From: Streptomyces inusitatus
GTDB lineage: Bacteria; Actinomycetota; Actinomycetes; Streptomycetales; Streptomycetaceae
Length of the DNA: 64,000 bases
Reading direction: 5' to 3'
NCBI RefSeq assembly: GCF_014651115.1
Contig: NZ_BMWG01000017.1
Coordinates: forward strand, 30,019 to 94,018
Shown here piece after piece: positions 57,038 through 64,000 of the stretch. A program made the translations under genes and the position numbers. The notes under the pieces were generated by a model that searched no databases, was not told the origin of the DNA, and saw nothing but the letters and a program-made list of their open reading frames with translations. Position 1 is the stretch's first letter; every line of letters begins with the position of its first letter.

Positions 57038-58285
57038 ATGGATCCGTACGAGCCCGACGGCCCCGGCGCCGCTCTTCTCGCGGCGGCACGGCGCAGCCTG
57101 ACCGGCGGCCGGGGCGCGCTCACCCGCCGCTCGCTGCTGCGCGCCGGGGGCGGTGGCGCGCTCGCGCTGGCCGGCACGGCCGCCCTGAGCGCCTGCGGCA
57201 TCCCGCCCGCACGGCGCGAGAGCGGGGCCGCGGCCTTCGACGACCACTCGGACCGGGAGAAGACGGTCAACTTCTCCAACTGGACCGAGTACATGGACGT
57301 CGGAGAGGACAAGAAGAGCCGCCCCACCCTGACCGCGTTCACCCGCCGCACCGGTATCCGGGTCAAGTACACCGAGGACATCAACGACAACGTCGAGTTC
57401 TTCGGCAAGATCAAGCCGCAGCTCGCGGCAGGGCAGGAGACCGGCCGCGATCTGATCTGCGTCACCGACTGGCTCGCCGCCCGGATGATCCGCCTCGGCT
57501 GGGCCCAGAAACTCGACGCCTCGCTGCTGCCCCACGCGTACACCAATCTCACCGAGCAGTTCCGCGACCCCGACTGGGACCCGGGCCGCGCCCACTCCTA
57601 CCCCTGGACCGGGATACCCGCCGTCATCGCCTACAACATCAGGGCGACCGGCGGCAGAAAGGTCGACTCCGTCTCCCAACTGCTCGACGATCCGGCGCTC
57701 AAGGGCCGCGTCGGCTTTCTCACCGAGATGCGCGACACCGTCGGAATGGCCCTGCTCGACCTGGGCAAGAACCCCGCGGACTTCACCGACGCCGACTACG
57801 ACGAGGCGCTCGCCCGGCTCCAGGGGGGCGTCGACAAGAAGCAGATCCGGCGCTTCACCGGCAACGACTACACCGCGGACCTCGACAAGGGGGATCTGGC
57901 GGCCTGTATCGCCTGGGCCGGTGACGTCGTCCAGCTCCAGTCCGACAACCCGGACGTCCGCTTCACGATCCCGGCCGCCGGATACATCACCTCCAGCGAC
58001 AATCTGCTGATCCCGGCCGGGGCCCGGCGACAGCGGAACGCCACCCGGCTCATCGACCACTACTACGAGCCGCCCGTCGCCGCCCGGCTCGCCGCGTACA
58101 TCAACTACGTCTGCCCGGTCGGCGGAGTCGGCGCGGAACTCGCGAAGATCGATCCGGCCCTGGCCGCCAACACTTTGATCATTCCGGACCGCGCGACGGC
58201 CGCCAAGTCCCATGCCTTCCGCTCGCTGAGCGGCGAGGAGGAGAAGGCGTACGAAGAGAAGTTCGCCAAACTCATCGGCGCCTGA
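57038..58285 (+). CDS. potD: Spermidine/putrescine ABC transporter substrate-binding lipoprotein
   Basis: The 415-residue binding protein has a twin-arginine signal (LTRRSLLRAGGGGALALAG, RR at 30-31) and a lipobox with Cys53 (ALSACG). Its mature part is PotD-like: VNFSNWTEYMDVGEDKK, GYITSSDNLLIPAGARRQ, and ADYDEALARLQGG. Ligand-binding Trp/Asp/Glu positions typical of polyamine binding proteins are consistent (IAWAGDVVQLQ). It opens a four-gene unit with potA, potB and potC, and the neighbouring aminotransferase and dehydrogenase fit polyamine use. Confidence 0.92.
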   Translation: MDPYEPDGPGAALLAAARRSLTGGRGALTRRSLLRAGGGGALALAGTAALSACGIPPARRESGAAAFDDHSDREKTVNFSNWTEYMDVGEDKKSRPTLTAFTRRTGIRVKYTEDINDNVEFFGKIKPQLAAGQETGRDLICVTDWLAARMIRLGWAQKLDASLLPHAYTNLTEQFRDPDWDPGRAHSYPWTGIPAVIAYNIRATGGRKVDSVSQLLDDPALKGRVGFLTEMRDTVGMALLDLGKNPADFTDADYDEALARLQGGVDKKQIRRFTGNDYTADLDKGDLAACIAWAGDVVQLQSDNPDVRFTIPAAGYITSSDNLLIPAGARRQRNATRLIDHYYEPPVAARLAAYINYVCPVGGVGAELAKIDPALAANTLIIPDRATAAKSHAFRSLSGEEEKAYEEKFAKLIGA

Positions 58286-58344
58286 ACCCGCCCCCCCGCC
58301 CGGCCCTTCCCCGTTCACCACCGCTACCACCGGGACCGCGACCC

Positions 58345-59499
58345 ATGACCGACAGCACCGAGAGCGGCGATCTCCGCCTCACCGGGATCAGCAAGACCTA
58401 CGGCGGCTCCTTCACCGCCGTCCATCCCCTGGATCTGACCGTGCCGCACGGCGCGTTCTTCGCCCTGCTCGGCGCGTCGGGCTGCGGCAAGACCACCACC
58501 CTGCGGATGATCGCCGGCCTGGAGGACCCCACCACCGGCTCCGTCCTCCTCGGCGACCGCGACGTCACCCGGCTGCCGCCGTACAAGCGTCCCGTCAACA
58601 CGGTCTTCCAGAGCTACGCGCTCTTCCCCCATCTCAGCGTGTACGAGAACGTCGCCTTCGGCCTGCGCCGGCGCGGGGCCGCCCGGGTGCGCGAGCGGGT
58701 CGGCGACATGCTCGACCTCGTCCAGCTCGGCGACCTCGCGGCCCGCAGACCGCACCAGCTCTCCGGCGGCCAGCAACAGCGCGTGGCCGTCGCCCGCGCG
58801 CTCATCAACCACCCGCGGGTGCTGCTGCTCGACGAACCGCTCGGCGCGCTCGATCTGAAACTCCGCCGTCAGATGCAGCTGGAGCTCAAACGCATCCAGA
58901 CCGAGGTCGGCATCACCTTCGTCCATGTCACCCACGACCAGGAGGAGGCCATGTCCCTGGCCGACACCGTCGCGGTGATGAACGGCGGACGGGTGGAGCA
59001 GCTCGGCGCGCCCGCCGAGCTGTACGAGAACCCCCGGACGACGTTCGTCGCCAACTTCCTCGGCACCTCCAACCTCATCGGGGCCGATGTGGTGTCCGCG
59101 GGCGGCGGCGAGGTCGTCGTGACGGCGTCCGGAGTCCGGCTGCGACTGCCCGCCGGGCGGTGCGCCACCGCACCGGGGGCCGACGGAAGACTGCTGGTGG
59201 GGATACGGCCGGAGAAGATGTCGCTGGTCCACCGGGACGAGGCGGACTCCGTCCCGGCCGGGCGGAATCGTTTCACCGGGACGATCGCCGCCGCCGGGTT
59301 CATCGGCGTCTCCACCCAGTACCTCATCGACAGCCCCCTCGGCCCCGGGGTGGAGGTGTACGTCCAGAACATCGAGCGCGACCCCCGGCTGACGCCCGGC
59401 GCGGAGGTCGTCGTCCACTGGAATCCGGAGCACAGCTTCGGGCTCGACGCGGCCCAGGACATCAACTCCGGGGTGGAGACGGCGGGAGACCCCTCATGA
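58345..59499 (+). CDS. potA: Spermidine/putrescine ABC transporter ATPase
   Basis: The 384-residue ATPase energises the Pot importer. Walker A GASGCGKTT (43-51), Q-loop VFQSYALFPH, signature LSGGQQQRVAVARAL, Walker B VLLLDEPLG, H-loop VTHDQEEAM, and a C-terminal TOBE domain (VGIRPEKMSLVHRD) are intact. It overlaps potB by ATGA. The 59-base gap to potD is short. Confidence 0.95.
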   Translation: MTDSTESGDLRLTGISKTYGGSFTAVHPLDLTVPHGAFFALLGASGCGKTTTLRMIAGLEDPTTGSVLLGDRDVTRLPPYKRPVNTVFQSYALFPHLSVYENVAFGLRRRGAARVRERVGDMLDLVQLGDLAARRPHQLSGGQQQRVAVARALINHPRVLLLDEPLGALDLKLRRQMQLELKRIQTEVGITFVHVTHDQEEAMSLADTVAVMNGGRVEQLGAPAELYENPRTTFVANFLGTSNLIGADVVSAGGGEVVVTASGVRLRLPAGRCATAPGADGRLLVGIRPEKMSLVHRDEADSVPAGRNRFTGTIAAAGFIGVSTQYLIDSPLGPGVEVYVQNIERDPRLTPGAEVVVHWNPEHSFGLDAAQDINSGVETAGDPS

Positions 59500-60443
59500 C
59501 CGCCGCGAAGGCCCCGCCCGCCGACGCTCCGCCGCCCGTCCCCTCCGCCCCGGCCGTCCCCCCGGTCCGCACCGCGCCCGCCCGCCGCAGGCTCACGCCG
59601 TACTGGCTGCTGCTGCCCGGTGTGCTCTGGCTGCTGGTCTTCTTCGCGCTGCCGATGGTCTACCAGGCCTCGACCTCGGTGCAGACCGGATCGCTGGAAG
59701 AGGGCTACACGGTCACCTGGCACTTCGCCGTCTACGGGGACGCCCTCGCCGAGTACTGGCCGCACTTCGTCCGCTCGGTGCTCTACGCGGGCACCGCGAC
59801 CGCGCTCTGTCTGCTGCTGGGCTATCCGCTCGCGTATCTGATCGCCTTCCGGGCCGGCCGCTGGCGCGCACTGCTGCTGGTCCTGGTGATCGCCCCGTTC
59901 TTCACCAGCTTTCTGATCCGCACCCTCGCCTGGAAGACGATCCTCGCGGACGGCGGCCCGCTGGTGGAGATCCTCCGGACGGTCGGACTCCTGGAGGTCA
60001 CCGCCCTGCTCGGCATGACCGAGGGCGACCGGGTGCTCGCCACTCCGCTGGCGGTGGTCACGGGACTGACGTACAACTTCCTTCCCTTCATGATCCTGCC
60101 GCTCTACACCTCGCTGGAGCGCATCGACCCCCGGCTCCACGAGGCGGCGGGGGACCTCTACGCCAGGCCGTTCACCGCCTTCCGCCAGGTGACCCTCCCG
60201 CTCTCCATGCCCGGGGTCGTCTCCGGCACCCTGCTGACCTTCATCCCGGCCAGCGGCGACTACGTCAACGCCGAACTCCTCGGCTCCACCGACACCAAAA
60301 TGGTCGGCAATGTCATTCAGTCGCAATTCCTGCGGGTGCTTGATTATCCGACCGCCGCCGCGCTGTCATTCCTTCTCATGGCGATCGTGCTCATCATGGT
60401 CACCGTCTACATTCGGCGGGCCGGAACGGAGGACCTTCTCTGA
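59496..60443 (+). CDS. potB: Spermidine/putrescine ABC transporter permease PotB
   Basis: The 315-residue permease has about six helices, an N-terminal Pro/Ala-rich cytoplasmic tail and an EAA-like motif (LHEAAGDLYARPFTAFRQVTLP, about 210-231). It starts at the ATGA overlap with potA; its own stop overlaps potC as TGATG. The pair with PotC forms the polyamine channel. Confidence 0.94.
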   Translation: MTAAKAPPADAPPPVPSAPAVPPVRTAPARRRLTPYWLLLPGVLWLLVFFALPMVYQASTSVQTGSLEEGYTVTWHFAVYGDALAEYWPHFVRSVLYAGTATALCLLLGYPLAYLIAFRAGRWRALLLVLVIAPFFTSFLIRTLAWKTILADGGPLVEILRTVGLLEVTALLGMTEGDRVLATPLAVVTGLTYNFLPFMILPLYTSLERIDPRLHEAAGDLYARPFTAFRQVTLPLSMPGVVSGTLLTFIPASGDYVNAELLGSTDTKMVGNVIQSQFLRVLDYPTAAALSFLLMAIVLIMVTVYIRRAGTEDLL

Positions 60444-61246
60444 TGGCTCCGATCGCGTGGCTGCGCCGCCATACGGTGGTCGTCGCCGGGCTGCTGACGC
60501 TCGCCTATCTGCTGCTGCCCAACCTCGTCGTGCTGGTGTTCTCCTTCAACGCGCCGGCCGGAAAATTCAACTACTCCTGGCGCGAGTTCTCCACCGCAGC
60601 CTGGCGGGACCCCTGCGGAGTTCCCGACCTCTGCGGCTCGCTCGCGCTCTCCCTCCAGATCGCCTTCTGGGCGACGGCCGGGGCCACCGTGCTCGGGGTG
60701 ATGATCGCCTTCGCGCTGGTCAGATACCGCTTCCGAGGGCGCGGCGCGGTCAACTCGCTCATCTTCCTGCCGATGGCGATGCCCGAGGTCGTGATGGCCG
60801 CGTCACTGCTCACCCTCTTCCTCAACCTCGGCGCGGAACTGGGATTCCCCACCGTCCTCATCGCCCACACCATGTTCTGCCTCAGCTTCGTGGTGGTGGC
60901 GGTCAAAGCCCGGGTGCTGTCGATGGACCCCCGTCTTGAGGAGGCCGCCCGGGATCTCTACGCCGGTCCCGTACAGACCTTTCTACGGGTCACCCTGCCG
61001 ATCGCCGCACCCGGAATCGCGGCGGGCGCGCTGCTCGCCTTCTCGCTCTCCTTCGACGATTTCATCATCACCAATTTCACCTCGGGAACCGCCGTCACCT
61101 TCCCCATGTTCGTCTGGGGCTCGGCCCAGCGCGGAACCCCCGTACAGATCAATGTCATCGGCACGGCCATGTTCGTCCTCGCCGTGCTGACAGTGGTCCT
61201 CGGACAGCTCGTCGCGGGACGGCGGAGGAACCACACGCCGTCCTGA
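60443..61246 (+). CDS. potC: Spermidine/putrescine ABC transporter permease PotC
   Basis: The 267-residue permease has six helices and an EAA motif (LEEAARDLYAGPVQTFLRVTLP, near 163-184). NLVVLVFSFNAPAGKF at the start and SFDDFIITNFTSG near the end are hallmark PotC sequences. The gene completes the pot operon; the FAD oxidoreductase follows 77 bases later across CCCGTGC repeats. Confidence 0.94.
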   Translation: MAPIAWLRRHTVVVAGLLTLAYLLLPNLVVLVFSFNAPAGKFNYSWREFSTAAWRDPCGVPDLCGSLALSLQIAFWATAGATVLGVMIAFALVRYRFRGRGAVNSLIFLPMAMPEVVMAASLLTLFLNLGAELGFPTVLIAHTMFCLSFVVVAVKARVLSMDPRLEEAARDLYAGPVQTFLRVTLPIAAPGIAAGALLAFSLSFDDFIITNFTSGTAVTFPMFVWGSAQRGTPVQINVIGTAMFVLAVLTVVLGQLVAGRRRNHTPS

Positions 61247-61248
61247 CA

Positions 61249-61269
61249 CCCGTGCCCCGTGCCCCGTGC
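61249..61269 (+). repeat. Three tandem CCCGTGC repeats after potC
   Basis: Units start at 61249, 61256 and 61263, directly after the potC stop. They lie 40-75 bases upstream of the AAGGAG site of the oxidoreductase. Confidence 0.75.
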
Positions 61270-61323
61270 ACCCCGTACGCCCGGCACACCCCGGTGCACC
61301 TCGTACGCCAAGGAGTGGAAACC

Positions 61324-62736
61324 ATGGCCCCAGCCGCCATGACCTTCGCCTCGTCCCTCTCCGACGCCCGGCCCCTCGCCTTCTGGCTGGACGACCCCGC
61401 GAGACCCGCGCCCGAACCCGCGCTCACCGGCGACGCGCACTGCGACCTCCTGGTCGTCGGCGGCGGCTACAGCGGACTGTGGACCGCGCTGCTCGCCAAG
61501 GAGCGCGACCCCGCCCGGGAGGTGGTGCTGATCGAGGGCCGGGAGACGGGCTGGGCCGCCTCCGGCCGCAACGGAGGCTTCTGCTCCGCCTCTCTCACCC
61601 ATGGGCTGGGCAACGGTCTCGCCCGCTGGCCCGGGGAGATCGGCGCCCTGGAGCGGCTGGGCGAGCGGAATCTCGACGCCATCGAGGCGGCGGTCGCCGC
61701 GTACTCCATCGACTGCGACTTCGAGCGCACCGGCGCCATCGACATCGCGACCGAGCCGCACCAGCTGGCGGAGCTGGCCGAGCTGTACGAGATGTCCCGA
61801 TCGCTCGGACTCGACGGCCTCCGGCCGCTCGACCAGGAAGCCCTCCGCGCCGAGGTGAACTCCCCGACCTTCCTCGGCGGGCTCTGGGACCGGCGCGGCA
61901 CCGCGATGCTGAATCCCGCCCGGCTCGTCTGGGGCCTCAAATCCGCCTGCCTCGGTCTCGGCGTACGGATCCACGAGAACACCCGAGCCCTGGAACTCGC
62001 CTCGGCCGGTGCCCGGACGGCCGTCCGCACTCCCCGCGGCCGGGTCTTCGCCCGCCGGGTCGCGCTCGGCACCAATATCTTCCCCTCGCTGGTCAGACGG
62101 GTGCGCCTGTACACCGTCCCGGTCTACGACTACGCCCTGACGACCGAGCCGCTCACCGCCGGGCAGCTCGCGGAGATCGGCTGGCACGGCCGTCAGGGGC
62201 TGGCCGACGCGGCCAACCGGTTCCACTACTTCCGGCTCACCGCCGACCGGCGCGTCCTGTGGGGCGGTTACGACGCGGTCTATCCCTACGGCGGCCGGCT
62301 CCGCCCCGATCTCGACCACCGGCCCGAGACCCATCTCCGGCTCGCCCGGCACTTCTTCCGCTGCTTCCCCCAACTGGAGGGGGTCCGCTTCACCCATGCC
62401 TGGGGCGGCGCGATCGACACCTGCTCCCGCTTCTCCGCCTTCTTCGGCACCGCCCACCGGGGCCGGGTCGCCTACGCCGCCGGTTATACGGGGCTGGGCG
62501 TCGGGGCCTCCCGCTTCGGCGCGGAGGTGATGCTCGATCTGCTGGCCGGGGAGCGCACCGAGCGCACCGAGCTGGAGATGGTGCGCACCAAGCCGCTGCC
62601 GTTCCCGCCCGAGCCTCTCGCCTGGGCCGGGATCGGGATCACCCAGTGGTCGCTGGCCAGGGCGGACGCGAACGGCGGGCGGCGCAACGCCTGGCTGCGG
62701 ACCCTGGACCGGCTGGGGCTGGGCTTCGACAGCTGA
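61324..62736 (+). CDS. FAD-dependent amine oxidoreductase, PuuB/DAO family
   Basis: The 470-residue flavoprotein belongs to the D-amino acid oxidase/PuuB superfamily: FAD-binding VVGGGYSGLWTALLAKERDP (48-67), TGWAASGRNGG and a C-terminal AAGYTGLGVG. Its nearest functional analogues include gamma-glutamylputrescine oxidase, fitting the pot operon directly upstream. The ATG at 61324 has AAGGAG at 61309-61314. The specific amine is not proved. Confidence 0.88.
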   Translation: MAPAAMTFASSLSDARPLAFWLDDPARPAPEPALTGDAHCDLLVVGGGYSGLWTALLAKERDPAREVVLIEGRETGWAASGRNGGFCSASLTHGLGNGLARWPGEIGALERLGERNLDAIEAAVAAYSIDCDFERTGAIDIATEPHQLAELAELYEMSRSLGLDGLRPLDQEALRAEVNSPTFLGGLWDRRGTAMLNPARLVWGLKSACLGLGVRIHENTRALELASAGARTAVRTPRGRVFARRVALGTNIFPSLVRRVRLYTVPVYDYALTTEPLTAGQLAEIGWHGRQGLADAANRFHYFRLTADRRVLWGGYDAVYPYGGRLRPDLDHRPETHLRLARHFFRCFPQLEGVRFTHAWGGAIDTCSRFSAFFGTAHRGRVAYAAGYTGLGVGASRFGAEVMLDLLAGERTERTELEMVRTKPLPFPPEPLAWAGIGITQWSLARADANGGRRNAWLRTLDRLGLGFDS

Positions 62737-62772
62737 CCCGCGCCTCGCGCCCCGCTTCCTGCTTCCCGCCAA

Positions 62773-62798
62773 GTTTTCTACCAACGAGTAGCAGAAAC
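62773..62798. promoter_or_regulatory. Imperfect inverted repeat with CTAC-N6-GTAG core
   Basis: GTTTTCTAC and GTAGCAGAAAC flank CAACGA at 62773-62798, an AT-rich island in GC-rich DNA about 95 bases upstream of the gene at 62893. It could be a repressor operator or hairpin. Confidence 0.4.
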
Positions 62799-62892
62799 CC
62801 GCGTCATACCCCGGGCCCGGCCCGCTCTCTGAGTGCGACGGCGCGCACAGCGCCGACGGACACCACACGGAATCAGGGACGGAGGCCGGGAG

Positions 62893-63378
62893 ATGACCGG
62901 TTCGGGGGCCAAGGCAGCGGTGGAGTGGCTGGTATCGGCGGCGCCGGACCCCGGTGCCTGCCGGTGGCGGTGGGAGCGCGACCCGCTGGGGATCGCCCTG
63001 CTGCCCGCCGGCCGGCGCTGGGACGTGCTGATCCTGCCCGGCCGGCTCGGGCACCGGGCGCTGGAGGTGCTGAGCCGGCTGGTCCACCGGCCGGGGCCGG
63101 TGCTCGCCGACGTCAAGGACGCCCGGCTGGGCTTCTTCGTACCGCCGGGCACCGCCGACCGCTGGATCGGGACCGGTGTGCGCGGCGCGGGCGAGGGCAC
63201 CTGGATCGTGGTCCCGCATCCCGGCCGCCCGGCCGGCGGCGGGATCCACTGGCTGATCGCGCCGGACGGCTCCGGCGCCCTCAACGATCCGGCGCTGCTG
63301 GAGCTGGCGATGCACGAGGCCGCGGCGGACCTGGCCCGGGGCGAGGGCGCGAGCGGGAACGGCAGCGGGGGTGAGTGA
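62893..63378 (+). CDS. Short Prim-Pol-like hypothetical protein
   Basis: The 161-residue protein has no motif of certain function. It aligns by eye with the gene at 11046: LLPAGRRWDVLILPG here (36-50) against LLPVGRSFDILDVAAP there, and FFVPPGTAD against FFVAPGAAAD. The next block is HWLIAP against DWLRPP. The Cys cluster and the acidic motif are absent, so it looks like a shorter relative that has lost the catalytic part. The ATG has GGGAG upstream. It lies after the oxidoreductase and 107 bases before the chitinase-type gene. Confidence 0.65.
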   Translation: MTGSGAKAAVEWLVSAAPDPGACRWRWERDPLGIALLPAGRRWDVLILPGRLGHRALEVLSRLVHRPGPVLADVKDARLGFFVPPGTADRWIGTGVRGAGEGTWIVVPHPGRPAGGGIHWLIAPDGSGALNDPALLELAMHEAAADLARGEGASGNGSGGE

Positions 63379-63414
63379 ACGTGCGATGTTTGTCCGCCGA
63401 GTCTGTCCAAAGCC

Positions 63415-63443
63415 TTGACAACCCCATTGGTCTGGACCAAATT
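63415..63443 (+). promoter_or_regulatory. Promoter with DasR-like operator upstream of the chitinase-type gene
   Basis: A perfect -35, TTGACA (63415-63420), is followed after 17 bases by CAAATT (63438-63443). Within the spacer and into the -10 lies ATTGGTCTGGACCAAA (63426-63441), matching the DasR dre consensus ACTGGTCTAGACCACT at 12 of 16 positions, with a perfect TTGGTC/GACCAA core. Binding here would block polymerase. Confidence 0.85.
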
Positions 63444-63485
63444 GTCCGCGCTCCCACTTCCCACCCCCCATGCACGGAGGCAGTC

Positions 63486-64000
63486 GTGGAACGCACCAGA
63501 GATCGCAGGACGGACCGGTTCAGAGGAAGCGCCCGGGGCCGCCGCTCCCCGGGCCGCCGGGGCAGATGGACGGCCGTTCTCTCGGCCCTCCTCCTCACCC
63601 TCGGCGGGATCGTCGCCACCGCGGGCACCGCGCGGGCCGCCGACAGCGAACTCGCCGTCAACGGGGGCTTCGAGGCCGGGCTCACCGGCTGGAGCTGCTC
63701 GGCGGGCAGCGGCGCGGCCGTCACCTCACCCGTCCACGGCGGCGCCTCGGCCCTGAAGGCCACCCCCGCCGGGGGCGACAACGCCAAGTGCTCCCAGACG
63801 GTCAATGTCCAGCCCAACTCGTCCTACAGCCTGAGCGGCTGGGTCCAGGGCGGCTACTCCTACCTCGGCGTCACCGGCACCGGCACCAGTGATGTCTACG
63901 CCTGGACGCCCTCCGCGCCCAGCTGGCAGAAGCTCTCCACCACCTTCCGCACGGGCGCGACGACCACCTCCGTGACCCTCTACACCCACGGCTGGTACGG
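63486..64000 (+). CDS. Secreted carbohydrate-binding protein, probable chitinase N-terminus (partial)
   Basis: The open frame runs past the window end (171 complete codons visible). A basic N-terminus (ERTRDRRTDRFRGSARGRR) and hydrophobic core (AVLSALLLTLGGIVATAG) end in an Ala-x-Ala site before ADSELAVNGGFEAG. The mature start is a carbohydrate-binding module: NGGFEAGLTGWSCS, SALKATPAGGDNAKCSQTV, YSLSGWVQGGYSYLGVTGTG and TTVTLYTHGWYG-like end. This resembles the N-terminal module of Streptomyces family 18 chitinases. GGAGG (63476-63480) is five bases upstream. The catalytic domain lies outside the window; a DasR-like site supports chitin use. Confidence 0.85.
   Translation, partial: MERTRDRRTDRFRGSARGRRSPGRRGRWTAVLSALLLTLGGIVATAGTARAADSELAVNGGFEAGLTGWSCSAGSGAAVTSPVHGGASALKATPAGGDNAKCSQTVNVQPNSSYSLSGWVQGGYSYLGVTGTGTSDVYAWTPSAPSWQKLSTTFRTGATTTSVTLYTHGWY

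Noticed and set aside
1..64000. Search for CRISPR arrays, insertion sequences, phage or integrated element boundaries
   Set aside because: No regularly spaced repeats, transposase, integrase or att-like direct repeats at a tRNA were seen; gene content is core chromosome.

Overview
The window is high-GC, gene-dense chromosomal core from a Streptomyces (Actinobacteria). The basis is the sporulation sigma factor whiG, an nsdA-type negative regulator of differentiation, the amtB-glnK-glnD nitrogen operon behind a GlnR-type operator, four tandem type I signal peptidases, a DasR-type operator in front of a chitinase-like gene, very high GC at third codon positions and many GTG starts. I see no insertion sequence, phage, integrase, CRISPR array, rRNA or convincing tRNA.

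Layout. 1-6.8 kb: mutM, a convergent secreted CAP-domain protein, acylphosphatase, a 72-residue coiled-coil protein and smc. 6.9-15.5 kb: a sugar-porter MFS gene, an Eis-like acetyltransferase, ftsY, a degenerate Prim-Pol-like gene divergent from nsdA, then amtB-glnK. 15.6-22.8 kb: glnD, ffh, an FtsH-type AAA protease whose 5' end carries a run of 19 C, and a SprT-like metalloprotein. 23-30.4 kb: the ribosome/RNA maturation string rpsP-khpA-rimM-trmD-rplS, then lepB1-4, a NUDIX hydrolase and a DUF2469 gene. 30.5-35.9 kb: yraN-yifB-dprA, whiG, a TetR regulator and an M23 peptidase. 36.2-42.3 kb: rpsB-tsf, pyrH, frr-cdsA and rlmN. 42.4-46.4 kb: a TPP riboswitch and thiB-thiP-thiQ-like ABC importer. 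46.4-48.9 kb: a minus-strand ABC exporter and a SnoaL-like gene. 49-62.7 kb: a probable polyamine/amine catabolic region, with an Lrp regulator and class III aminotransferase divergent from an aminobutyraldehyde-type dehydrogenase, then potD-potA-potB-potC and a PuuB-like FAD oxidoreductase. A minus-strand adenosine deaminase-like/GDPD/methyltransferase operon, a DUF4190 membrane protein and a NADAR protein lie inside that region. 62.9-64 kb: a second Prim-Pol-like remnant paralogue and the 5' end of a secreted chitinase-type gene that runs off the window.

How the genes fit together. Protein targeting is concentrated here (ffh, ftsY, four signal peptidases, an FtsH-type protease), as are translation and ribosome maturation (S16, L19, S2, EF-Ts, RimM, TrmD, RlmN, Frr). 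Nitrogen sensing (AmtB, GlnK, GlnD) and amine uptake and catabolism supply nitrogen, while nsdA and whiG tie the region to development. Many genes overlap by ATGA or TGATG, indicating translational coupling.

The most interesting points are: the C19 tract that puts a leaderless start and an FtsH-type reading frame one base out of register; a pair of Prim-Pol-like paralogues that seem to have lost catalytic residues; a recurring TANNNT-N6-8-start leaderless promoter layout; a DasR-like operator between the -35 and -10 of the chitinase promoter; and antisense run-on 3' ends of the M23 peptidase and methyltransferase genes. All assignments come from reading the sequence; no database search was run.
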